A DNA stretch of 64,000 nucleotides, taken from contig NC_064891.1 in the NCBI RefSeq assembly GCF_929443795.1, positions 32,506,001 through 32,570,000 of the forward strand. Reading direction: 5' to 3'. Positions 51,401-64,000 of the stretch are shown piece after piece. The position numbers were made by a program, and so were the translations under genes. This DNA is from Astur gentilis (lineage: Eukaryota; Chordata; Aves; Accipitriformes; Accipitridae). The notes under the pieces are model-generated. The model was not told the DNA's origin. It worked only from the letters and a program-made list of their open reading frames with translations, and made no database searches. Every line of letters begins with the position of its first letter. Position 1 is the first letter of the stretch.

Positions 51401-54400
51401 AGAAACACCTGTCACTGACAACACAAACCTTAGGAGGTAGACAAGATGTATGCGCCTAGGACAGTCTCTGAAGAAAGCTTGGTACACACATTCCTATCAA
51501 ACCTTACCCCATCAGTTTGCTGAGAATGAAAATTAAAAATTACATTTAGCTTCCTGGTGTGCAGAAGTTAACCAGAAGAAATATTATGTCAAAATCTATG
51601 CTCATGAAATAGAGTTGAGAGTCCACCTGCTCTAATCAGGTACCACTCCTGCTGCTCATACTGTCTTGACTGCAATTTGAAACACTGGGTATTTAAGAAA
51701 AGAGGTTAATTTAACAAAGCCTTAATGAAAGACTTTGGGAATAGTAACATCAGCTGAGCATCTGCCCTTCGGTGTCTTCAGCAGCACAGAGTTCACCTTA
51801 CCATACCTGCAGACTCTTAATGATTTTGCTTTCTTCTAGACTTTCTCATAAAGGTAAAAGCAAGGTTGCCCACAGCCAAAAGCAAGCAATTCCAGGTCAT
51901 GCTGTTCCATATGGCTGCATCAGACCTATTTCCACTTGACTAGTGCTTCTGGCATTCTAAAAAGTAACATGGGAAATCCCTGTTTTGAGGTAACAAGGAA
52001 TCAGAGATAAGTGGCTCTGCAAAAACCTGAGGCTGGTGAAGTGAATTTGGGTTAAGACCACAACCAAAATATTTTTGAAGCTGTTTTTTCTGTACAGATG
52101 AAGACATGCACACATGTATATCATAATTATGCTTGACATCTGTTTACTGTTTTGGTCTTCATACCTGTATGTGCATCTCTACAAACATTAGCAATTATAC
52201 TACTCGCTACAGAGATGAACCAATGTGGGTGTGCTTAAAAGGGTAACTGATAGTATCTTTTCTGATAGCAAAGAGTTCAGAGGATGTGGAAAAAAAATAA
52301 AAAGAAACTAGGTAACAACTGTTCGCTAAACAGGGAAATGTAATGTTCCTGTAGACAGAGGAAAGCCCACCTAAGACAAAAGAGAGCTACTGCAAGCGCA
52401 AGCCCATGACAGCGTGGAGCTCCATTGGTGGTGGGTCTGAGCACTTATTTCTGCTGTTGACAAGCTACAGAAGAATTTTAAACGTGTTCCAGCTCACAGC
52501 CCTTGGGAAGAAGAACGAGGCTTCTCAGCACACAAAATCACTCCTCTCTTTTAATATTTCTTTCTTCCACTCAGGCCTGTGATTTACTGGGCATGTTTTT
52601 AAGGTAACCATGGCTGCAACACCCAGCAAAGGGAATCTTTTCCTAAACCGCGCTTTCAATTGTTTACATTTCCTTGGATGAGGTGGCCCCAGTTCTGAGG
52701 AACGAGGTCATACAGAAATTGGGCAGGCCAAAAGCACAGGAAGAGAGGGCATGTCCGAGCCATTCCACGTTTACTGAGGATTCCGAAGGGAGAAACCCTG
52801 AAACTGCCTCTAATTCCCTCGAAGGGTGGCAGGCGGGGCGTGGGTAATGAAACACCTAGCAAAGCCAACGGAAGAAAAGATTTCCACTGATTTCAAAAGT
52901 TTGCACCAAGTCTGTGGTGGAAAGGCTCGTTGCCTTCGATTCCAGTCGGAGGAAGCAGAGAAGACACCCCCGCAAAGGCACTAGAGCAGGAGAGGACCTG
53001 AAAGGGGAAAGGGCTTTGAGAACAAAGTGGCAGCAAGCCGGCAGGAAGGGAGCTGCAGGGGCAGGGCTGTTCAAAGATGAAGGCTTGCACACCTTTCATA
53101 ATTTGGAATAAAACCTTCTGATCCAGACAGACATATTTAAATAATTCTGACTCATCTGGCGGCAAATACACCTCCATGGCAACTCCCTAAACCTAGCTAC
53201 TGTAGAGAAACACCCAAGGAATATGTTTGGAAATGTTGTTAACTTAGCGGCATCCAGCTCGGTTCTTAATACACTGGAGCCCACTTAAACAAGGAAAGAG
53301 CTCTTCAAAGAAGCAACTTGTTCAAAGAATTGATTTCTTTTTGCTCCAGAAGATACAGTGGAACCGTGGAAAAAATAAAATCCCTTTTGAAGAAATAAAC
53401 CAATTAATAGAAAGAGAAGACTGAAGTGAATCTGCTGGTATGATCTGATCAAGCAGGGGTTGTTATAAAAATAATGAGGGCCAGTTGTTCACTGCTTTAT
53501 GTGAACCTACCACAAACAACCGCTGGAGAAAACCGTAAGCGTATAACAGCAAGACAGCACGCTTCTCACCCCTCAACCAGAGAACCCCAGTGAACCTCCC
53601 GTGCTCTGGGAAGTCACGCAAGGAGCGGCAGCATCTGCGACCCCCCAGAGCTCAACAGGCCAGGATGATCTCAAAGTGGGAGGGAAGGAGGCCACCGTAG
53701 AAATCTTTGTACCGTCAGCCTCTTTTAAACACTTTGAAAATGAGGTAGATCCTGCCCAAGTCTACCGCTGATCGACCCTGTGGCCATGCAACACGCCACC
53801 GCTCTTGGCGTTCCCGCTGGGGTGGGATCTCCTCATCTCACTCACGTTGGGCGGGATGTGGACACAGATCCCGCAGAGTGAACTGGAGATGTGTTTTCAC
53901 CTCACTTTCCTTGCTGTTTTTTGTTATGCCTTTGACCTGCTCGGCGCCTTGGCTATTCAGGCGTCACCGGTGAAGGGTCCCTCTGTGCTCCCTGCTGGGG
54001 CAGAGCCTTGCCCAACCTGCCCTCCCCACCGACTGCAGGCACGAGCACGGCGTGCACGATTCAGGTGCATTAGCCTCTGCCTGCTGGGTGAGCTCCTCCT
54101 GCAGCCCCCCCAAAACAAACTCACACACAAATGGGCACAACGGCTCAGATAGATGCCTCCATATCACTGTGCTGCCCAGACCAAAACCAGCTAAGTTTCA
54201 GCAAGAAGATTTTAAGCAAATAAACCCTCCGTTTCAGACAGATGCGGCTAGGATAAGACACAACATGGTGGGTTTTCTCATCACCCTCTGGTCTGTACAA
54301 TAACAGCCCAGAAAAAACTAGCCCTGTAAAACCAAAGCAGCTACACTAAGAGTCAGTGGGTTTGGTTTGGGTTCGTAGTGCTATAATTCAAAGCAGTTCA

Positions 54401-57400
54401 AGTTTGTCTAGGTATCCGATAGACCTTCACTCTCTAAACACTTACTCCCTGTACCTCATCGCATATCACATATAAATAGTGTCTTTCCCAAAAAGGCATG
54501 AAAAAAGCAAAGAAGCTCCTACCTCTTATACTTTTTTCCCGCAAAACTAAATTGATAATGAGAATGAATTATGAATGCCTTTCAGTTCAGCTTCAAACAT
54601 ACGACGACCAAATTCCTTTCAATGAGTGTCAATTAATATGGACATGCATGTGTTCATTAGAAAACATAGTTCATCAAGATAGAGAGATAATATTGTGATT
54701 TAGGCATTTAAATAATAAAGTCTCTTTCCTTTTGAAAACAGAATGGGCCTCTATTAGGATAGCTAACATGGCAGAGAATGTGAAATCTCGTGCAAAAGAA
54801 GAGAGACACAGATATTGCACAACCCTTCTACTTGTTTTGGGGCATGGTGATGGGTCAATGGTTTTTTTAGTGTATTACACACCTCGTTGAATTTTTACGT
54901 TGTCTGGAGCATGCTAAACATAGTAACACCATTTTTAATGCCAGCACCTTTGCCTATAAAGCTAATAAAACAGGGCTAGGGACCTTTTATGGCCTAACCA
55001 CACGGTGTAGCACTTGCCAGAGTCTTTCGTAGGCTCCACAGATGCCCTGCAGTCTAATACATAATTACTATTTTTCATGTGTTTATTTCAGTTCAAAGTG
55101 TGTGCAATAACATCTTGCAGCTTACCGGATTTCATAGCAAGATGCTGAGGTTATACCTTGCACGCCCTGGGGTAGGTAGGCATGAGGGAACCTCCCGAGG
55201 GTGCAAAGCCTGGGAGGATGGTGTCATGGATGGAAGTAAGCAGACCATAGAAGCTGGAAGGAGCCAAACAGCTCAGCGTTCCCCGTATTTACAGTTGGGA
55301 ATAGTCCTCTTGTACACTTTACCTTGGCTCGTGTCAGAAGTGTGCTAATAATTAGGCAGCAAAGGCCTAATCTGTGGTCCAGCTTGCTCCCTGGCCCGGT
55401 TTTATTTAGCCGCCTACATGTACATACGATTTCATTGATATCGCGCTCACAGAGACAAGAATCAGACTCTGCCTGGGAAGATCCTGCTGATAAAGGCTGG
55501 AGACGCATTCCCTCCTGGATCGAGATTAAAGAGACCCTTAGGGAGCTGGTTATAAATTCCTGACTCTCAGGTTGCTGCTATTTCCTGAACTAAGCTAGGG
55601 GAGCACTACACTAGCTGGCTGTGGGTTATGGGATATTTAGCATCTCACATGGATTGGTTAAACTGGTGACGAGCCCACCGCTCCCATGCATCCCTTCATC
55701 CCCTTATTTTGGTGCTGGGTGAAATGGAGCTGAAATAGTTGTACTGCCCAAGGAGCTCCACCTTCCTCCAGAGTGTAAATATCAGCTAAGCAGGTGTTGT
55801 TCCAGCTTCCATCTGTTGTTATTACAAAGGGGCGCAGAGCTGGGGCAAGGAAATATGATGTTTCTCTAGATAAGGTGTATTTGATTCTTAACACAGTTTT
55901 TAGAATAGTCATAATCATGCAGTGTTCTGTGATTTTAGTACTTTTGGGTATTAAAATTTCTGAGGTCTCAGTGTGATTCTCAATTATTGAAATGGCCAAG
56001 ATTCTGGCAAGAAACCACAGGGAGGAAATCAGTTCTGTGCGGAAGATGCCAGGAGGCAAATATTATTTACATAGAGTGCAGAACTACAGAAATATAACAG
56101 TATGTAAATTTCTTGACAGATGCCCTGTTTGGCAGCTGCTCAGATGCAAATTTCACCCTCAGCCAGATCTGCAAAAACACAGATCAGTAATCCAGGGTAG
56201 ATGTGATTTGGTAGAAATTCTGGATGACAATTTAGAACTCCCCAAACCGCTACTGAATTTACAAAGAAATAACAGATCAGGGAACTGATAATGTCTGTGG
56301 GCCTGAATCAGGCAAGGTCCCTAAACATATGAGAAACCTCAGTGAAGTCAAGAGAGACTTTTGTCTCCATAATCTATCAAAAAGCTTATTTGCCTGTCTC
56401 TCTAATCTAACACAAGACTGTGCTGAAGAAGGTTATTGCCTGCTGGGGCGCTCTGTTAAACCAGGGCACAAATCTGAGAGCTACTCAGGACCTGATCCGA
56501 TAGTGAAACTAAGATGAAACAACATTAATTTCTCGCATCTGCTTGGCGCCCTCCAAAACACGAATTCGGATAGGTGTGCATCTCACGTGGCAGCTGATGC
56601 TGCCAGGCATGGTCACTGCCATCGCAGCAGACACCCAGCGTGGAGCCTGCCTCACACAGTAGGTGAGAGCTAAGGCACGTCTGCGGGCAAGTTTGACTTG
56701 TTCACAACCGTATCTGTTCAGTGGTTAAACTTAAGCCCTTGTTTCTAATAATACACACTGAAAACTGAAATTTTATGAGACTTGGAAGAAAATTCTGAAT
56801 TGTTGTTCCCTTCTTTAGGAGATGCAGGACAGACAAGTGGCAGAATTGCAGCTTAGGGTGGTGGGTTTTTACAAGTTTTGAATCATATCCTGAGGGCCTT
56901 TGAGTATATTTAACCCAGGACCCAGTTATGACCAGCCTATTAGAAGACATCTTCATGTTATTAACAGGCTGACATGGTTCACTGGGAAGGTCTCTTTGAG
57001 CTACGACTGAAAATTCAACCCACTAGTTGATTAGGAAGCACTGCTTGCATTCAGGGGAAAGACATTTCTACTTTTGCTCACCAGAAGCTCTCTGAGCTCT
57101 GCCTTATGCAAATACACAGGGACTATGATTTTTCTTTGAAACCAGCAGCTTCCTGCCTTGGAACATCAGTGGGACAGTTTTGTGCGCTCCTGTCGGGGGA
57201 TGCTGGGCCCGTGTCAAACGTCCCACGGAGGCTACAGGGCAGTCTTGCCTCCTGCCCAGAACAAGAAAAGCTAAAGCAACTCCGGCGTAAATCTGTCAGC
57301 TAGGTTTTATCCTACAAAGAATTTCAGGCATTATCGCCCTTCAGTTAGCGCAGGGGAAAATCCTGCTTCAGTTTTGAGATGGTTTCTGCTTTGAAGCACC

Positions 57401-57879
57401 TCTACTTCTGCAGTCATAGCCCTGGGTGTATTCCTGGCACCTACGTCCTACCCTGTCGCAAGCCAGGCGAGCTGCTCCCTCGCATCTTTAAGCAACCTAT
57501 CTACTCTGCTACAGAAGCATCCCGTCCCAATCTGGTTCCCTCATCTCCCCTTCCCACCGGCCAAATGTTACTTTTTAACTCCAAATAAACACTGGCTGCT
57601 CTGGCCAGGGCACATGCGGCGCAGTTCCCCTGGGACGCCAGCACAGCCTTCGGCTCGGTGTGCGGCCAGCGGGCCAGGAAAGCCACACCAAAAGCCGAGA
57701 GCGATTCCGACGTTAAGTAGCCAAACTTTATCAGAAGATCTGAGTTCAGGATTTCTTGGTCGTTTGCCTTTATTTAGGGATTATTTATGCCTCCTATCAA
57801 CCTTAGTCAACCACGGCACGTGTCACCCAGATGGGAGAGCCGAAGCAAAAATAAGCTCAGCGGTTTTCCCGGCAGAACG
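48481..57879. other. Gene desert, fourth part
   Basis: About 9.4 kb with no supported coding exon. It is mostly A/T-rich unique sequence, with a (TG)n of about seven units at 49074-49088. There is a moderately G+C-rich patch at about 53560-54130 and an old repeat-like phrase at about 56292-56350. Confidence 0.55.
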
Positions 57880-58330
57880 GGAGTAAAAGCCGAGGGGAAG
57901 CCCTCGTGAGCCCTGGTACCCGGCGATGTCCGCGCCCGAGAGGAGCGGGGACCAAGGCAGACCCGAAAAATTACCATCGACCGGGTAATGCTTCGACACA
58001 TCCATGCTTTTTTGGTAAACCCACCGGTGGGGCCCCCTAAATCTCAAGCCCCCGGGGCCGGCGGGGGGGTGCCGCTTGGTGGTGCTGGAGAGACGGAGAC
58101 ACCCCGGTCGCCGAGCCGGTGGCGGGGGGGGGGGGGGGGGAGCCAGCATCCCCCCACCCCAGCTCCACGGGGCTGGAAGTGTTTCCTCCGGAATGCCTGC
58201 CTGGTGATAACAGAACCCCTTTCATATAGATTAGGCAAACACGGGCCCAAGGTGGGTAAACATCACGAGCCGGACTCATCTTTCTGCTCGGTGCCGAGAC
58301 GGTCAGAGCCCGGCTACGCGAAATAGGAGC
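57880..58330. promoter_or_regulatory. Isolated CpG island, orphan promoter candidate
   Basis: A CpG-dense block far from any recognised gene, with a 17-G run at 58124-58140, CCGG-rich text and no coding exon on either strand that I can identify. Short overlapping ORFs are compositional. It may be the promoter of a non-coding RNA, a developmental regulatory island or, less likely, an upstream first exon of a gene beyond the right edge. LEF1 would lie in that direction by human gene order. Confidence 0.55.
58124..58140. repeat. 17-base poly(G) run
   Basis: An uninterrupted G homopolymer within the isolated CpG island. Its length is uncertain for technical reasons. Confidence 0.8.
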
Positions 58331-60540
58331 TGCTGAGATTTTTTTTTTTTTATTTCAACAACAAAGCGGCTTTTGAAACACAAGGATTACACGTTGTAAA
58401 AAAAAAATATAAAAAAAAAAAAATTATGAACCAGGCATCTGACTTGCCCTTCTGCAACAAATGTTCAGCTTGGTATCGCCCATAAAATCAATGTCCTGCG
58501 TGCGCTAACCTGAATATTTATAGACGCAAAAAAGCATGTCACTTATGGAAGGCTAAGAAATCATGCACACACATGAATAGTCCCTTGTAAAAATAAATAA
58601 TAAAAAAGGTTGTGTCAAGATACTAAATCAATTTTCCTTTTCAGTTAAGATCGTTATATTTAGTTCTGTAAAAGTCCTCTTGGCAGCCTGAAACGTATCC
58701 TGTTTAAACAGGAGCTTGTACTCAATCACACTTCTTTTTTCTTCTTTTTTTTTTGGAATACTATTCCCACTTAAGCCCTGGACAAAAAAATATCGAGAAA
58801 GCAGAAAACAGGAATAAAGTCATCTTTGTTTCAACTTTTCCTGTCCCTTTTTACTAGAAGGGGGAAAAAAAAGTATCTGTCTGATGAATGAGCAATCCTT
58901 ATGTGTCAGGGGAGAAGACCTAAGCGACCTATAGACTCGGGGACTACCACCTGCTTTAGCACTCCTCTAAAGGCTGAGTGATGAAGTGATACGGAGTTAC
59001 CGAAGTACCTTTGTCAAAAAGGAAAATATATGCTTTCAGTAAAGATCATTAGTTTGCTAAACCACTAATTTATGCAGAGGTTCACAACACTAAGCTCAAG
59101 TCCATTGGAAGAGTGTTTCTTTCTGAAAGCCCGAAACAATTCAACGTTCAAGGGACGCTCTTCTTACCACTCCAGCCAGGAGAAAAACCCAGGCACTGAG
59201 AAGTAAGTGCTGTGCTCTTTTTCCCGCAGTGGCAGTCACGGTGTCAGGACCTCAGTGTCAGGACACCGGTGCAGGAGGTATTAGGGAGAGAAGGGGTAAG
59301 AAGGGAGAACACACAGAGCAATTGCGAAGAAAAAGGAGCAAGCTGGAGATGGAGAAGGTAGCTGGATGTGCGGTGGGGGTTGTACGGTATCTCTCAGCGT
59401 GGAAGTCTCGGGACTGAATTTATGTACAGGGGGGCAAGAAAAGTGGACACGTATGCATAGCACATGGGAGAGCGGTAGGGTGAGAAGAGTGTAGAAGGGA
59501 GCATGCTGAGCTGTGTCTGGACTGTGAGCATTTCATCCAAACTGCTATATTGTTGAGACTCTTGAGCAATAAAGCAAATTTTCATTCTAATTAAAGATTC
59601 AAGGGTTTTAGAACAATCACCAGAAGAAAGAGAGAAAAAAAGGCAAATCCTCAGAGGACTTGGTAATGAATAACAAAAATCGTTCTTGTGCATTGTCCAA
59701 AATGAATGGCATTCAGTCTAATTGCAGAGAGAGGATTTAATGCTACAGTCCGCTGTGGTGTTCTCTGTGAGTAGACGTGGGATGGCCCATGACCGACTTA
59801 CTTAGCCCAGGACAACCAACGTCTTCTGGCCAATGCGTACCACAGATCACTCTTGGTATGCCTTATTGTAGTCGCTCGGGTGGCAAACGTTGGAAGGGGC
59901 AGAGCCTGAGGGCAATTACCAATTGCTTAAAGCTGCTAAGAGTGGGTCCACTTGCACAATGTGCATCGTATCAGCCGTATGCAGGATGCTTCTCTGTGGA
60001 CATTTGCAGCAGTGTAACAGCCAAGCCTGCAAAGCCACTGCAATGGTGCAAGGGAACTAAAGCCTGGGGAGCAAAAGAGGACCAGGTTGGAAGCTCAAGG
60101 ATGAAGCACACACTGGAGGAGGAGAAGGAGGAGAAGAAGATATGTACACTTTGTAACTTCTCTGTAGTCACAGATAGGGTAAATCTGCCCAGCGTTCATA
60201 TGTAAGCTAAGTACAGGATGGAAAAATGGTTCAGAGCAGTGTGGCAAAACTTACTGTGTTTACTAACTGCATATTAAACACTTTTAGGGACAGAGCTACA
60301 GGACACAAAGACTGTACCTAAAGTCAGCCCCAGCTCCTTTCTGGCCTACAGTCCTACGTCTCCTTTTTGTGGGTGTCACACTTACCTTTCGCTGCGATAT
60401 GAGGTGAGGGCACTAACCTGTGTTCTGGGTCCCTGGCTGAGACGTGCCAGCAGTGTGCTGCTGCCTTCATGTGCCAGCCCTGCCGAAAGCGCTCTCATGC
60501 CACGTACAGTTCAAGAGCTCAGATTAGTTATCTTTGCTTT
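58331..60540. other. Gene desert between the CpG island and a SINE relic
   Basis: It starts with T- and A-runs (58341-58352, 58399-58424), then A/T-rich unique sequence to about 58700 and mixed sequence after. No coding exon is seen. The 142-codon ORF at 59777-60205 has a Lys/Glu-rich end but no recognisable family. Confidence 0.5.
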
Positions 60541-60720
60541 GGTAGAAAGGGCTCTGGATTAGGACTCAGGAGGCTTAAATTCATTTGTCAGGTTAAGTAC
60601 AGACTCTGTGTGCAACCTTGAGCAGGGTCTTTAATCTGCCCGAGTGTCAGTATCCTTTGGAAAGGGGCAGTAATTCTTCCCTAATCCCTGAGGGTTTGGA
60701 GAATAAAATTGGTAAATAAC
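60541..60720 (+). mobile_element. MIR/CORE-SINE-like relic
   Basis: The order of phrases fits a tRNA-derived MIR-type SINE in sense: GGCTCTGGATTAGGACTCAG, then TGTGCAACCTTGAGCAGGGT, then TTTAATCTGCCCGAGTGTCA and GTATCC, then GGGGCAGTAATT, and finally a GGTTTGGAGAATAAAATT-like tail. The middle matches the MIR core phrasing (tgtgaccttgggcaag ... cctcagtttcc). It is strongly diverged, as expected for a family that stopped moving before bird radiations. Confidence 0.65.
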
Positions 60721-63700
60721 AGAGCAGCGTTCCGCTACTGACAGGCTGGCTGGCACAGCTCTCCTGACTGTACCGAGTTCCCTTCCTAACTACTTGGCAT
60801 ACATGTCGCAGATCTGGGGCACTCGCAGTTAGTATTTTCATGAAACAGAATATAAAATCAGAAGGAAGCAGCAGCTACGGGGGAATTTTACGTCCCCTGA
60901 ATAACACACCTTTAAGCACCCTTCACTGTTTTGAAGCATATGCTGGGGAACCACGCTCCCAAATGATATTTAATGTCTAAACTCAGTCGGATAGCTCAGG
61001 TGCTGCCAGCACTTGGGTGCTATCGTTCACTCCACAGGCACGCTTGGAAACTCTGATAACGGTGTAGAAAATACCGATACCAGAGCAAGGCTGCTTTAGC
61101 AGTGCTTCCCAGAAGCAAAAACTGAAGAAGGCAGCGGGTCCCTCTTGCACCTAGCCACGTTTAGGCTGCCTGTTCCTTCTCTTTAACCTTTGCCTGCCCC
61201 CTTTTTAATATTTCCCTTTCACACATTTGCTGCACGCAGGTCTGCAGTTTTCCTTCCTGCTGAGCTACAAACCCACTGCTGCTTTATTCCTCCGCTCGGC
61301 GCTTCCCTGCTCCGGCTCGGAGCACGTAGGCTTCATCCCCTTGATGATCAGCTGAGGAGCAGATGGAGGATCAGAGGAGTGGGATGGCTGCTTTACGAGG
61401 CACACCCGCAGCAGCACTGATGGAGACAACCAAAGAGTGACCACAAGCCAGGATTTCAAATGCTGCAATATTCATATCTGGGATACAGGGACAGGTCAAA
61501 GCCATAGGTCCTGGGGATCATGTAATTTTGGATTATTCTCAGCTTTCGTTTAAAGCAAAGTTTCTAGTGTTCATATTCTCAGACAAAAGCTTGGAAATGG
61601 GAACCACCAAGGGCTTGAACATCAAAGGGCAAATAAAAGAATCCAGAACTGATTTATTTTTTTTTTAAAATCTCATGATCTTGCCATCAACCTCACATTA
61701 TGTTGGAGGGTAGCTCGGGATTTTTGAGCATGAAAGTCTGGCAGGACTACAGATGCCTCAAAATCATAACGAATTGAGGCCACAGTCGGCTTTTGAGAGG
61801 GCTGCTCCCTCGCAGCTAAGACAATACCAGGGGTTTGCAGAGTGGTTTGGTCCTCCCCACGCAACCTCTCGCTGGTGAGCATTGCTATCACCGGCAATCG
61901 CAGGCACGGATATTTTCCCTTTTTTTATCCCAATTAAAGGGGAAAGGTGTATTTTAAGTCCCAAGTGACTGCTGCATCGCCACTCAAGGTGGTGAAGACT
62001 GTAGGCTGGTGAAGATGCCCAGAGGAGATCTCCCAGGCCTGTCTTCGGGGCCAGCACAGCTTCTTAAAGGGACAGGAGTCCCACATAGTTGCAACCATAT
62101 GTTGAATGTAGTGAAGGCATATGGAGCTAATTATGCAAATAAACAACTCAGCCCACGATGATTCTAAATAATGCAAAACATAAAGAGGCAAAACACTAAT
62201 GTTCTAGCTAATGAAAATAGATTCTTAGGGTGATTAATTTACAATAAAGAGAAGCTGCATATGTCAAAAATGGTACGTCATCGTATGATTTAATATAATC
62301 GGGCGCAGCTGCATTGCTCTTGATGTTTGTGAACAATGATCTTGTTCACCTCCTCATGCATCTGTACCACAATATTACAAGAGAAGAAAACTGCACAGCA
62401 GAGCCAGCAAACACTTGCGAGAAAAATATTTTTAAAGCATCTTGATAAATATTTACCAACCTTTGGGATTTTTGAATGCTTGAGGTTGTGTCAGGAAAGA
62501 AGCATATGCTGATATCCTCAAAAACAACACAAGTGGTCAACAGTCTCCGTACAAAAGGGAATAGCTCAATACAATAGGCCACTGTTGCTGTGACTCTCAG
62601 CATTGTTTACCTCTCACAGAGCTTCCAAGTACAAACCACTTCAAACAAACTACAGTAAGACTTTAAACTGAATCCACCCAACAGGTTAATAAAACAAATA
62701 TTGATTGGGTTTGAGAGTCATTACAGTAAACAAACCCCTTTGGATTAAAAGAGTTCCTTTGTTCAAGCAATATTGTCCATAGCCTTCAAGCAACATATTA
62801 CAATCTCAGCTGAAATCCTCAGGCAATATTTTACAGTGTTTGCCCTCAAATCTGCTTTTATTTGTAGCATACGTATAAATACAGATACATGAAGAGATAT
62901 GGGGAAGTATTTCATGCACGCAAAGGAAAGAAATCATGCCAAACTCAAAAATATGCTGGAAATTCTAACAATTAAGAGAATAGCAAAAGTAGAATTTTTC
63001 AAGTGCATATAATGATTTATATGACTAAATCTTATTCCAAAACCTGCAACTTGTAGACACCTTTAGCTTCGCTCCTCTAGAATCACAACCTCTACAATGC
63101 AGACAAAAATCACATGAGCGTGCCAATGCCCTTTCACAAGGTCGCCCACAACAGATCCAATGGACTAGGAAAGCATCTTGGCGTGGTCCAGCACAGAGAT
63201 GCAACCCAGATGCTTCAGAGCGAGGGCAGAAACAGCAAGGATGCAGTACAACAGGAATGGTTTCAGAGAATTATTGCCCCAGGTGCAAACTGAACTGGAC
63301 CTCTCAGACCTTGTTGCGTGATTACTTGACAGGCAGTGAAGACATCTAAATGGCTTTAGATTCTCACCCCACTTTCAAAAGCGGCTTGGGTGCCTAGAAA
63401 CCTTTGTCAAGAGATGATCTAGAATGAAAGGCGTGACCAGAAGGTCCAGCTCTGCCACCTTTTGCAAATGCCTCAAGATGCAGATTGAGAACATCAAGCC
63501 AGTTGCACAGATTTAGGCACGTATCTTCCAAAAGTAATAGATCCGCTACATGGTTTTGAAACTTTCATCCACAATCATACCAGAATTATTCCCACAAGTA
63601 ACAGAGCAGACTACAAATTCCAACATAACCAGCCGTGTGCATTTTCTTTTTCTCCTGCAAACTTTTCTTCCCTCTCTAAACACAAAACGCACATCAGAAA

Positions 63701-64000
63701 TAGGAGCGCACGAAGAATGACCAGTCAACAGGTTTCAGTAACGTTATCCTAGCCTAGTAATACCAAATTAGGGAATAGTTCGTACTTGTCACAGAAGTGT
63801 GAAAATCCAGGGAACAGTAAGGAGTGAAAATACTGTCAGAAGTTAACAAAGATATTCAATATTTCTGTACAAATGGATAAACTCAGTGGTGCTGATAGTT
63901 CCTGCAAACCCAGTTCAACCGGTGGACCAGGCTCACAGTATGTTTGGGTTAATAAGACACTGCAGTGGGAAATGGCAAAAAAGCAGGTAAATATCAGGAG
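60721..64000. other. Gene desert, last part
   Basis: About 3.3 kb with no supported exon or clear repeat. A block at about 62100-62330 is A/T-rich with an octamer ATGCAAAT (62134-62141) next to TAAT and AACAA text, the sort of composition seen in developmental enhancers. Nothing identifies LEF1 coding sequence before the window ends. Confidence 0.5.

Noticed and set aside
56144..57113. Two ATGCAAAT octamers about 1 kb apart
   Set aside because: About two or more octamers are expected by chance in a window this size, so the pair alone means little.
57880..58330. First exon of LEF1
   Set aside because: No peptide resembling the LEF1 N terminus is encoded on the plus strand here or elsewhere in the window.

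Overview
The window looks like bird nuclear DNA. It has intron-containing genes with GT-AG splice sites, CpG-island promoters, several 5'-truncated CR1 LINEs (the main avian retrotransposon) and long non-coding stretches. Only two protein-coding genes are recognisable. Both lie on the minus strand in the first 16.1 kb, and both assemble into full-length proteins with every splice junction in phase: OSTC (149 residues, four coding exons, 3889-7565) and RPL34 (117 residues, four coding exons plus a non-coding first exon, 12290-16053).

Layout. 1-1302: 3' part of a decayed CR1. 1303-3254: featureless. 3255-7680: OSTC, with a candidate LTR in intron 2. 7040-8560: CpG island over OSTC exons 1-2 and its promoter. 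8561-12240: intergenic, with a second candidate LTR and tandem repeats. 12245-16053: RPL34. 15540-16300: RPL34 CpG island, with a TOP-like start and duplicated YY1-type sites. 16300-64000: about 48 kb with no coding exon I can support. That desert holds two CR1 copies, one interrupted by a bird-type LTR fragment, an ancient CR1/L3-like relic, a MIR-type SINE relic, a pair of related diverged repeats, small tandem duplications, microsatellites, A/T-rich blocks dense in homeodomain cores, and an isolated CpG island near 58 kb.

Context. OSTC next to RPL34 in the same orientation matches the human 4q25 order LEF1 - RPL34 - OSTC - ETNPPL. By that order the desert to the right would be the upstream flank of LEF1, and ETNPPL would lie to the left. 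Neither gene is seen here, so this is inference. The two genes are housekeeping genes of protein production (a ribosomal protein and an oligosaccharyltransferase subunit) with separate promoters. I found no CRISPR, operon-like or other unusual multi-gene system. The most interesting material is regulatory sequence and repeat history.
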